From assembly GCF_006838285.1 (NCBI RefSeq), contig NZ_CP038228.1:1488001-1552000 (forward strand): 64,000 nt of DNA. Direction: 5' to 3'. Shown one piece after another: positions 19,940-27,845 of this stretch. The notes under the pieces were generated by a model. That model had not been told where the DNA came from and did not search any database. It was given only the letters and a program-made list of their open reading frames with translations. This DNA comes from Xanthomonas translucens pv. cerealis (GTDB lineage Bacteria; Pseudomonadota; Gammaproteobacteria; Xanthomonadales; Xanthomonadaceae). Position numbers and translations under genes: made by a program. How positions within the stretch are numbered: position 1 is the stretch's first letter; every line of letters begins with the position of its first letter.

Positions 19940-21785
19940 TTGGTGGGATCCTTTGCGTAGTCGAAGTTGACTGAACCGCCACGCGGCACGAAGGCGCGCT
20001 CGCTTGCGGCATCCCTGGCAGGCTGGGCGACATCTGAGCGAGGCTGCAGATGCGTCATATGGGTCGGCGCCAACGGCGATGTGCGGGCATGGGATTTGAC
20101 GTAAGCCCGATAAGCATCCACGGCATCGTCTACCCCGGCGATAGAGAACAATCCGCGCTTGCTCCAGCGAGAGATCAACTTGCGCAGGTCAAAGTCATGC
20201 CGTGTCCGGCTCCAAGGGGGCAGTGCGGTCAGCTTGGCGAACAGTTCCCCATTCTCATCGATCAGATTGAGGTAGCGCAGATCATTGAGGTTGTAGGACG
20301 CGAGATACTTCTTGCCTACCAAATCCCAACGATCGCGCATCCCAAAGCCCCGGTAGCGCGCGCGCATGAAATTGACATAGGGCTGCCTGCCATCTTTGGC
20401 ATTGCCTTTGATGGTGACCCATTGCAGGTCCCACATTAGTCGCTCAGCATCTTCGGCGTTGCGAGAAGACTCGAAACTCCACCGTCCGGCCTGTACATGT
20501 CGGCGCACGACGTCCAAGGCTGAGTGATCGTGCAGGCTATCCAGCGAGGTCGCGTTGTGGCCCGCGATGATGACGTCCAGCAGGTCGTGTATGGCCTCCA
20601 GATTGATCGGGTAGTCCTTCGGGTTGTAGGGCGTGGTGGCGTGCTTTGGCGTCTCGTAGTCCCGTGCTGGCTCAAACCCCCCGGCAACATGCGAATGGCG
20701 CCGTTTGCTATCTGCCGAAACATGGCCTCCAATACTCCACGGGTCTCGGGAACGCGAGGCCACCCAAGATGGATGACGCCGCGTTGATAGCGGGACAGAT
20801 TGGTCGTGGTCAGCTTGGCATGGTGGGCCATGGCATTGTCCGCAGCCGTCACGATGCCTCGCAGCACCCGTCCGTCAATGCAGGAGGTCCCCACACCGGA
20901 CCCGGCGACGTACTTCATCTGAGGGACCAGCAGGTCTCGCGGTTCCCACGGCAACAGGCTCACTGAGAACACGTGAAGGACGTCGATCTGGGTGTACGCA
21001 CGCCCCAGCACCAACGACCAGCGCAGGATCAGTCGAGATACCGAATCGATGACCAGCAGCAACCAGGCGTAGGGGATCTTGCGCAGGACGCTGCGGCCCT
21101 TGGTGCTCTCGACCTCCATGTAGAGGTCGGCGTCCATCTTGTGGGCATCGAACTCCAAGCGCTCCATCGCATCGAACTCGAAGACCTGCTGAAGCTGCTT
21201 GGCTTCGGCGGCCTCGTTCGCTTCGCCCTCAGGCTCGGTCTCTACAATGCGCTTGCGTGCTCGTTTCAGGTACTCAAGCAGGGCCCGACGTCCCTTGTCC
21301 GGCGCATTGAAGGGATAGCCGGCATTGCCTACGCGCGTGCGGACGTGCGCCAGCATCTTCTCGAAGACCCTATCGAACTGGCTGGATGCTCTTGCCCGCG
21401 TTGGCAGGACCCCCTTGAACCCATCCAACAGGTCCTGCAGGCCTTCCACATGACGTACCAGTTGCTTAAAGGCGCTGGGCGCTGCCTTTTCCGGCAAGCG
21501 CGTCGGACCCGGTGACTCGCCGCGTACGCGATGCGGAACGCAGGCGCGCCACCCCCAGGGCACCCCGTCCGGGGCCAGCTTCCTTGCATTCTCGAGCGTG
21601 TCGTTGAGCGTTCCCTCGCGTACGCCGTGCTTGTTTGCAGCCGCCTTCAGACCGAGGCCGCCGGTCATGGCCAGCAGGGCGTCACGTCTTTTTCCGTATT
21701 GGCCTTGCTTAGCCGCGGACAAGGTCGTGACGATCGGTTCGGGCCAGGCTTGGACCTCTTCCAGGGTCAGCGGGCTCACGCTCAT
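19936..21785 (-). CDS. tnsB: TnsB-like DDE transposase, split by a frameshift
   Basis: The first frame (21785 to about 20690) reads through an N-terminal HTH-like part and the catalytic core: Asp in the MDADLYMEV region, AADNAMAHHA for the second Asp, and PETRGVLEAMFRQ for the Glu. The second frame (about 20690 to 19936) continues with GFEPARDYETPKHATTPYNP, then the C-terminal domain ending in NFDYAKDPTK. The join is at a run of six Gs read CCG-GGG-GGT-TTG. A -1 slip there, or one extra G, restores a product of about 616 aa. G-GGG-GGT fits the X-XXY-YYZ slippery pattern, so programmed frameshifting is possible; a simple mutation or base-call error is the plain alternative. Confidence 0.8.
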
Positions 21786-22450
21786 GCGCCTTCTCCATGT
21801 TCCAGGGCGCTATAGCGCTGCAAGCGCGAGTTCCAATCCAGCTTGAGATGGCCGGCATGCACCAAGGCACAGGCAGTGGCCCTAACATCGCAGGGGTCAA
21901 ACCCTTCCATCGTGAGCTCAAGCTGGTGGAAGGACTGCCGGGGCTGATACCGGAAGACATCCAGAATGCGCGCGCTTACGGTTTCTCGTTGTGCCAGGTG
22001 CTGGGCGGTCTGCACGTACGGCAGCAGGCGCAGACGGTTGGCATTTGCGGTGGCGCGATGCAGGTATTGGGCCTGCGGTTCCAGACGCAACGCGATCTGG
22101 GCCGTCGCGGCGGCCAAGAGCAGGGCGGCCCTGCGCTGCTCCGTCTTGCGACTGCCAGTGGCACCGAAAGTTATGGAGTGGAACTGTTCAAAACCTGCGT
22201 TGGTGCAGGACCAGAAGCACAACTCAATTCCGCCTGCTTGGGTATCCAGAATCCGAGGGCGCGGGACGTACGCCACAACGGTGGGGTCGAACTCAAGTTC
22301 CAGCGCCAACGCCAACCGGGAGGGCTCCACCACGGTTATCCGCCGGCCAAGCTTCGGGGAGTCATAGAAGTAAATGTCCTGGCGTTTGAGTTCGCGCAGG
22401 CTCAGCTCACGCCCAAGGAAAGCGGCGTCTTGTGTGACCCGGGCGCTCAT
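21782..22450 (-). CDS. TnsA-like protein (222 aa)
   Basis: The ORF reads MSARVTQDAAFLGRELSLRE, then ALELEFDPTVVAYVPRPRIL and DTQAGGIELCFWSC. Position directly before TnsB, size and the LEFDP/PRP pattern resemble TnsA-type endonucleases, which cut the 5' ends so that Tn7 moves by cut-and-paste. The Glu and Asp of the catalytic pattern are plausible, but the usual downstream Lys is not obvious, so nuclease activity is uncertain. It overlaps both neighbours by ATGA. Confidence 0.6.
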   Translation of the reverse strand: MSARVTQDAAFLGRELSLRELKRQDIYFYDSPKLGRRITVVEPSRLALALELEFDPTVVAYVPRPRILDTQAGGIELCFWSCTNAGFEQFHSITFGATGSRKTEQRRAALLLAAATAQIALRLEPQAQYLHRATANANRLRLLPYVQTAQHLAQRETVSARILDVFRYQPRQSFHQLELTMEGFDPCDVRATACALVHAGHLKLDWNSRLQRYSALEHGEGA

Positions 22451-22737
22451 GAGCTAGCTCCTTCGCTGCCCCGCACGGGCAAACGCCATTCCAGCCAGCG
22501 ATCAAGCTCGGGGTCGCGCACGAACAGTCTCGTCAAAGTGCGCTTTGCATCAAACAGCGCCACACCCTCCAGCCAGTCCCAGCTGACGTGATCTACGCAC
22601 GCAGCGTCAGGCACGACACGGACACGGCGAATGCCCATTCGCTGAAGCACGCCGGTGTCGTCGGCTTGAGTAGAAGCCGGATAGAGGTAGAAAAGTGGCG
22701 ACGCCGGGGGCGCCACGCGGGAGGCGGGTACGTTCAT
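22447..22737 (-). CDS. Small Tn7-like operon protein (96 aa)
   Basis: ATG 22737 is preceded by GGAGAA at suitable spacing, preferred over the upstream TTG at 22800. The protein reads MNVPASRVAPPASPLFYLYP then GIRRVRVVPDAACVDHVSWD, ending with a Trp/Arg-rich LDRWLEWRLPVRGSE. It overlaps the TnsA-like gene by ATGA. The family is not recognised; it could be an element-specific accessory protein. Confidence 0.55.
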   Translation of the reverse strand: MNVPASRVAPPASPLFYLYPASTQADDTGVLQRMGIRRVRVVPDAACVDHVSWDWLEGVALFDAKRTLTRLFVRDPELDRWLEWRLPVRGSEGASS

Positions 22738-22953
22738 CTGACGGTTCTCCAAGGTCAAAGGCGCCCGTACCCGACCGCCCATCGGGGCGGGGGTAGACAA
22801 TCGGCCATAGTCAGGAGTACCGTCAGCTAGCAGTTCGAAGTACTAGCAGTACTCAAGCCCCGACAAGGTCCCACCCTTGCCGGGGCTTACTGTTTTGGCC
22901 CCGGACGTTGTGAAAAAGGGGGCAAACGGGCGAGGGGCGGGATACCTCCTGGA

Positions 22954-23235
22954 TCAGGGAGAGGGGGGAGTGAGTTGGATCAGCCACGCCGCCACATCGC
23001 GCGTGCGCGCAAACCAGCCGTTGCGGCGAGCCAAACGGAACACCGGGACAGGAAAGCCGTCCTTGACGGCGGCTCGTCCCAGGGCCCGTTCATTGGGGAA
23101 CTTGAAGAATTCGACCAGTGCGGCGCTGTCCATCAGTTCGCCATAGCGCCCCACGAGCGCGAGTTCAGCGGCTACGGGGGGCGAGGAAGGCATCTGGTCG
23201 GCCATGGCAGGAGTCCGTTGGAAGCGCGTGGCCAT
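22954..23235 (-). CDS. AlpA/excisionase-like small DNA-binding protein
   Basis: The 93-aa ORF contains AAVKDGFPVPVFRLARRNGW then FARTRDVAAWLIQL. This fits the small winged-helix pattern of AlpA/excisionase proteins (FPxPV...R.W...DVxxWL). It is first in the minus-strand Tn7-like operon and divergent from the gene at 23284 by 48 bp, so it may regulate the shared promoter. The 216-bp gap to the next operon gene contains an inverted repeat (22857-22887). Confidence 0.55.
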   Translation of the reverse strand: MATRFQRTPAMADQMPSSPPVAAELALVGRYGELMDSAALVEFFKFPNERALGRAAVKDGFPVPVFRLARRNGWFARTRDVAAWLIQLTPPSP

Positions 23236-23283
23236 GGGAGCACACTATGAGCCTTGTCAGGCGCATCCTTAAAAGGATTAAAC

Positions 23284-24405
23284 ATGACCAGCCTTGGACG
23301 ACCACAAGACGCTTTTGGCGACCCTGTTGTCCGGCTTAAGAGTTGGGCATGGGAATCGCGCCTGTGCTCCGATACGGGGCTTGAAGCCCCTACAGACTTG
23401 GCTCGTAAGTTTGACGTCCCCCGCTCATCGCATTTCCACAAGGTGCGAGAAGACGGTGCCGATCCGCAGCGATTGCAGGTAGGGGGAAGCTGCCTGGCGA
23501 AGGCCGTTGCGCGCTTGCCCGAGGGGCAGGGGGCATATCAAGCCTGCACTCATGATCTGTGGGATGCACTCACACGCATGAAAGTGGAAAGGCAAGCGCA
23601 CCGAAGCCATCTCACCTCTGCCGAGTTCGAGAGGACGATGCGGAGCTTTGGCATTGTGAGAATCAGTTTGTTGGAGATCTTTTTCGGCATGGTGCTTGGC
23701 TTGCCCCGCCAGTTTCCAAATGCCGAGTTGCCGGACGCGACGGATCTGCAGTTAGAGCCCGAGAAGTTTGCCTCGCTTGATGGGCTGCACATGCTATTGC
23801 AGTTGTACCGCAGCGCGATCAACGAAGGCGCTTTAAAGTTTGCAGGTGTCTTTGGTGAAGCGCTTGAAGAAGCAGTATGCGTTTACGTCAGGTCATGCTG
23901 GAACGACCGCGAAGAAATCAAGGACACGTGGCACTGGATCTTGCATTCGCGCATGCTGAGCTGGCGCCCTTACCTTAAACCTGATGCGCTCCAACTGGCC
24001 CGTTGGCGTGATGTTTGGGTAGATCTTGCCCGTGAAAGCAACGACATAGGCGCCACCGCTGACACACTGCCATTGTCCCGCCGAGACCGAAGAAAAATCT
24101 TCGTGCATGCGTGTGCGAAGATGTTTTTGCAGCAAGAATTGCCGTCGCACTATGCGCGAGGGACGGAAGTGCTTTACTGGTTGGCGGCGAACCGAGACCG
24201 CATCACAGAACAGATGATGTGGGCGCTGAACAACTTAAAGTCGGTAGACGCTAATGCAGCGCAGGCGCAGGCGGAACTCCAGGCGCTGATCATGCCGGCG
24301 CACCTCTTCTCCGAGCGGGCTCGTCCCCGAGGCCGGAAAGCTCCGTCCACCGGTTTCAGCCTGGAGAAAGTATTTGAGCTAATTCCCGTGTTAGAGGCCA
24401 AGTAG
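23284..24405 (+). CDS. Unrecognised 373-aa protein beside the Tn7-like operon
   Basis: ATG 23284 follows AAGGA at about 8 bp. The protein opens MTSLGRPQDAFGDPVVRLKS and is largely helical and cytoplasmic, with charged repeats such as LSRRDRRKIFVHACAKMFLQ and a basic segment SERARPRGRKAPSTGFS near the C-terminus. No catalytic motif is visible. It is divergent from the transposition operon and could be a conserved accessory (a TnsE-like targeting role cannot be excluded) or cargo. Confidence 0.7.
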   Translation: MTSLGRPQDAFGDPVVRLKSWAWESRLCSDTGLEAPTDLARKFDVPRSSHFHKVREDGADPQRLQVGGSCLAKAVARLPEGQGAYQACTHDLWDALTRMKVERQAHRSHLTSAEFERTMRSFGIVRISLLEIFFGMVLGLPRQFPNAELPDATDLQLEPEKFASLDGLHMLLQLYRSAINEGALKFAGVFGEALEEAVCVYVRSCWNDREEIKDTWHWILHSRMLSWRPYLKPDALQLARWRDVWVDLARESNDIGATADTLPLSRRDRRKIFVHACAKMFLQQELPSHYARGTEVLYWLAANRDRITEQMMWALNNLKSVDANAAQAQAELQALIMPAHLFSERARPRGRKAPSTGFSLEKVFELIPVLEAK

Positions 24406-24802
24406 TCGCCTAGCCTTGTGCCCTGCTAGCCTTGCGAAACCGAGCGGTCCGCCGTCCAGTAGGCCCAGGCCATCGGCGTGACGTGTGCCACAAACAGCCG
24501 TGCTAATGCCTAGCTGGGCAGAGCCTGAAACGGCGTGAACATGCCCAGCTGATTGGCACCATGGGTGACGCAGCGAAGGCGCTTCGGTAGTTCCAAGAGT
24601 ATCGCTTCAAGGATCCATGAGGCAAGTTATGCGTGCTGCAAAGGCCCTGCATTGACATGAGTCAACTGCGGGCTCATTCGCCAAAGGTGCGCAACCGCCC
24701 CAATGACCTAGGCCGAAAAGTCCGCTGGTTCTCCTACCGGTGCCAGCTAGCGACAGGGCTGGGCCGAACTTCACGCTCGCTTGGAAGGAACACAACGCGA
24801 GT
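24406..24802. other. Intergenic region, no gene recognised
   Basis: About 400 bp lie between the 373-aa gene and the end of the WYL gene. Short frames have no recognisable homology or ribosome sites. Confidence 0.4.
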
Positions 24803-25663
24803 CTATGTATCAGCCTCGTACGTCGAGGCTTCAGGCATGAGCCATCTTGCGATGCTGTCCCTGTCATCAACGCAGAGCTGATAGTCGGGCGGACGCTGCT
24901 GATCTGGATCGATGGCCGCGTGTAGATCCTGGATGACATAGGGGAGCAGGGCGCCGCGGACTGGCTCGGTGCGCGCCATGGTGCGCTGGAAGTACTCAGC
25001 GCGCACCAGCGTCTTTTGCGCAGGCGTCAGGTCCGGATGCGGAATCAGCCGAAGGTCAACGATGGTGTTCCAGGCGTCGTCAAGTTCACGTTGGGCATCC
25101 GGCAGTCGCTCCAGCTTCTCATGCAACTGCACGTCCTCAAGTCGTGTCAGGGCCAGATCCTGGAACCGTCCTGTCTCGTGTATGTAGGCCCGCACATGCC
25201 AGCGGCGGCCAGCCTCGACCAGGGCGTGAGGGAAGAAGATTTTGTGCGTCGGCTCCGGGCGGCGCATCGAGGAATGAAGTGCGGAAACTGCCAGGCCCTC
25301 TCTGCAGGCCCGATGAAGCGTCGCGAACATCATTGGAGCAGTATTGCCGAAGTCGATGTGGGTCCGTACCAGCGCCGGTGAAATCAGGCCACGCGCTCCG
25401 GTCAGCGCCAGGTACTCTTCAAGCGAAGGCGCTTGGCTACTCGGCTCGAATGCGGGCGTTGCCAGCCACGCTCGGTGGGCCATGGAATAGGCCAAGCCCG
25501 TCTGGCGATGTCCCGCGTACTGCGCCAATTGCCGACTGACAGAGGTGTAGTGCACGCCAAGCAAGTCGCGAAGGCGATCATTTCGCGCCACGCCCTCCCA
25601 CAACAGTAGTGCCTCGATGATCCGTTGGCCATCGGTTGTTCGATTTGGAGCGGGAGTGGCCAT
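24803..25663 (-). CDS. WYL-domain transcriptional regulator
   Basis: ATG 25663 opens MATPAPNRTTDGQRIIEALL. A winged HTH (RNDRLRDLLGVHYTSVSRQL, about residues 25-50) precedes the WYL-type ligand domain (PHALVEAGRRWHVRAYIHET then FQDLALTRLEDVQ) and a C-terminal extension. WYL regulators control phage-defence operons by sensing DNA or nucleotide ligands. It is divergent from jetA across 116 bp that hold two palindromes, so it most likely represses or activates the Wadjet operon and itself. Confidence 0.88.
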   Translation of the reverse strand: MATPAPNRTTDGQRIIEALLLWEGVARNDRLRDLLGVHYTSVSRQLAQYAGHRQTGLAYSMAHRAWLATPAFEPSSQAPSLEEYLALTGARGLISPALVRTHIDFGNTAPMMFATLHRACREGLAVSALHSSMRRPEPTHKIFFPHALVEAGRRWHVRAYIHETGRFQDLALTRLEDVQLHEKLERLPDAQRELDDAWNTIVDLRLIPHPDLTPAQKTLVRAEYFQRTMARTEPVRGALLPYVIQDLHAAIDPDQQRPPDYQLCVDDRDSIARWLMPEASTYEADT

Positions 25664-25712
25664 GCGAAGTTGGGCGCCATTACGAAGTATCCGTACAAGA
25701 CAATACAACGAA

Positions 25713-25748
25713 TGTAGCGCTGGCGCTACATGTAGCGTTGGCGCTATG
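25713..25748. promoter_or_regulatory. Tandem palindromic operator candidates between wyl and jetA
   Basis: TGTAGCGCTGGCGCTACA (25713-25730) is a perfect 8-bp inverted repeat around TG. It is followed directly by an imperfect copy TGTAGCGTTGGCGCTATG (25731-25748). They lie 50-85 bp upstream of wyl and 32-67 bp upstream of jetA, the right place for an operator read by the WYL protein. Confidence 0.7.
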
Positions 25749-25779
25749 CTATGGATAGACCTTTCTGGACCGCGCTCCT

Positions 25780-27219
25780 ATGTCCATCGCAGCCAACCCG
25801 TCGCTGTTCGATGTACTACCCAAGGATCTATTTAGCCCTCTGGCCTCCCAGAACCGGCAGCACTACTGGCTGCTTCTCTGCATGCTCTACGGTCGGTACT
25901 TCGGCCCAGACGCTGACCTGCCACCGGCCATCGGTTGGGACCGGCGCGAGTTGGTGGCCAGCATCGTGCTTCTGCTGGACAACGAAGACCCCTGGGAGTT
26001 TGAGGCCGGCGAGAGCATTTCAACGCCGGCGAACATCCGGGCTGCGAATTACCTCAACCGCCTGATCGCATCGGGGTGGATCTTCGAGGAGAAAGCAGGA
26101 GGTATCAATGTCTGCTCCATGCCGACGGACGTGGTCAGGTTCATGGAGGCCCTCCATTCCTTCGTCGACTTCACCCCCAATGCGGTAGGCGCCAAGATGC
26201 GTTCCATCGAAAGCGCCCTACAGCGCGTCTTCGAGTCACCGCACCCTGGCGACGACCTGGACGAGGCAGCCAACCAAGCCAAGGCGTTGGTTAGCAATCT
26301 TGGAACCATGGGGCTGCGCATCCGCGAGGTGATGCGATCGTTGAACGCCGACGTCAGCACTGCCGACGCGCTCAAGCAGATCTTCGGCGAGTACATAAGC
26401 AAGGTGTACATGTCCGACTACTCGGATTTCGCCAGCGGCGACCATCCACTAGCACGCAAAGCGAGCGTGCTAGCGATCGCCAATCAGCTATCCATCCCCG
26501 AGCACAGGCAGCGACTCATTCGTTGGTATGCCGACCACCGCAAGGGCGGAAACATGGAAGCGGCCGAAGCGCATCTGGAGCGGACTCTGCGGAAGATCAA
26601 GGCCCTCAATCGCTTGCAAGACTTCATCGATAGGCTGGAAACCGATCTGCGCCGTATGAACCGACGGATGCTCGCGCTCATCGACTACCGTCTGCAGTCA
26701 CCTTCGCATCTCGAGAAGAGACTCCAACGGGCCGTCGATGGAGTGAAGAATGCAGGGGTGCCGACTATCGCCATCCCCAGTGGTCCCGGGCAAATGTTGA
26801 GCGGCGAGCTGCTCTACAGGCCGCGCAAGAGACTCCCGCCGATTCCGCGAACGAGCGACGCGCGCAGGCAGCAAACGCCTGAATCGGAGGCGCGCATGCG
26901 ACTGAGCCGTCTGGCCAAGGAGGCCAGGCGCGTGCAGCCAAGCGACATCCGGCACTACCTTCACCGGGTCATGGGCGATGCGATCCAGATGCGCGCTTCT
27001 CAACTCCCGATCTTGTCCATCAAGGACTTCCGCGTTGTTCAGACGTTGGGATCAATGGCCCAGGCGGCCCTGACCATCAAGGCGCACCGAAGCGGTGCCA
27101 CTGGCGTGCTGGGGAAACTTCCTAACTACGCCTTCAGCACTTCGGGGAAAGACCAGCAACTCAGAAACGGATACTTGGACATGCCGGATTTCTATATCAC
27201 CAAGGTAGGCAAGCGATGA
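25780..27219 (+). CDS. jetA: JetA, Wadjet/MksF-like kleisin subunit
   Basis: The 479-aa soluble protein is the first of four overlapping genes in jetABCD order. It opens MSIAANPSLFDVLPKDLFSP, typical of type I JetA, with long helices in the middle (AHLERTLRKIKALNRLQDFI then DRLETDLRRMNRRM). JetA is the kleisin-type subunit that links the SMC-like JetC dimer in the complex that extrudes and cleaves plasmid DNA. It starts just after the WYL operator region and overlaps jetB by ATGA. Confidence 0.92.
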   Translation: MSIAANPSLFDVLPKDLFSPLASQNRQHYWLLLCMLYGRYFGPDADLPPAIGWDRRELVASIVLLLDNEDPWEFEAGESISTPANIRAANYLNRLIASGWIFEEKAGGINVCSMPTDVVRFMEALHSFVDFTPNAVGAKMRSIESALQRVFESPHPGDDLDEAANQAKALVSNLGTMGLRIREVMRSLNADVSTADALKQIFGEYISKVYMSDYSDFASGDHPLARKASVLAIANQLSIPEHRQRLIRWYADHRKGGNMEAAEAHLERTLRKIKALNRLQDFIDRLETDLRRMNRRMLALIDYRLQSPSHLEKRLQRAVDGVKNAGVPTIAIPSGPGQMLSGELLYRPRKRLPPIPRTSDARRQQTPESEARMRLSRLAKEARRVQPSDIRHYLHRVMGDAIQMRASQLPILSIKDFRVVQTLGSMAQAALTIKAHRSGATGVLGKLPNYAFSTSGKDQQLRNGYLDMPDFYITKVGKR

Positions 27220-27845
27220 GCACCATGTGGGACCGCCTGGCGGAGAAGAGCAAGATCTATGAAGCCAACGACTTTGAGCGCGCCGCGTACCATCTGGTGA
27301 CCGCCCAGGTGTTGTCCGTATCAGATATGGCTACACGCAAGGACTACCACATCGTTGCGGAGAACCTGCCGTCATACGAAGGGGCCATGGCACTGTTAGG
27401 CGTCAACATCAAGCATGTGCAACAGTTCCGCTACATCGTGGCGACTCCACGCCACGTCTTCAACCACGCCAAGGCCACCAAAGCCATGACGTTGCTTGCG
27501 CTGGTATTGCGCAGCGTCTACCACACCATCCGTTTGAACGGCCAGGAAGGCGACTTCGGCGAAGGGTACATAGAACTGCCGGACCTTCAGGACATCTACA
27601 AGAACTTGACCAAGATGGAGTTCCCTAAGACGGCAGAGCTTCGTGCTCAGGTCGTTGAACTTGAACGTTGGGGCATCGCCAAACAGACAGAAAGTGCGGG
27701 GGGTGACAACCAGCCCTTTCGGATCATGATCCATCCAGCGATCTCGGAAATCATCACGGAAGAGTGGCTGGGACAGCTGGATCTGCTGCGCAAGCATGAC
27801 GACATTGAAGCGGAAGACCGGGAGGCCGACGATGTATCTGCTTGA
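27216..27845 (+). CDS. jetB: JetB, Wadjet/MksE-like subunit
   Basis: The 209-aa protein has the expected size and place of JetB (KITE-like, MksE family). It opens MSTMWDRLAEKSKIYEANDF and has a winged-helix-like region with AKATKAMTLLALVLRSVYHT and GYIELPDLQDIYKNLTKM. It overlaps jetA by ATGA and jetC by 14 bp. In Wadjet it binds JetA and shapes the condensin-like complex. Confidence 0.92.
   Translation: MSTMWDRLAEKSKIYEANDFERAAYHLVTAQVLSVSDMATRKDYHIVAENLPSYEGAMALLGVNIKHVQQFRYIVATPRHVFNHAKATKAMTLLALVLRSVYHTIRLNGQEGDFGEGYIELPDLQDIYKNLTKMEFPKTAELRAQVVELERWGIAKQTESAGGDNQPFRIMIHPAISEIITEEWLGQLDLLRKHDDIEAEDREADDVSA

Noticed and set aside
22857-22887. Hairpin as an intrinsic terminator in the Tn7-like operon
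   Set aside because: The inverted repeat is imperfect and lacks a T-run on the transcribed minus strand; it may be regulatory but cannot be called a terminator.
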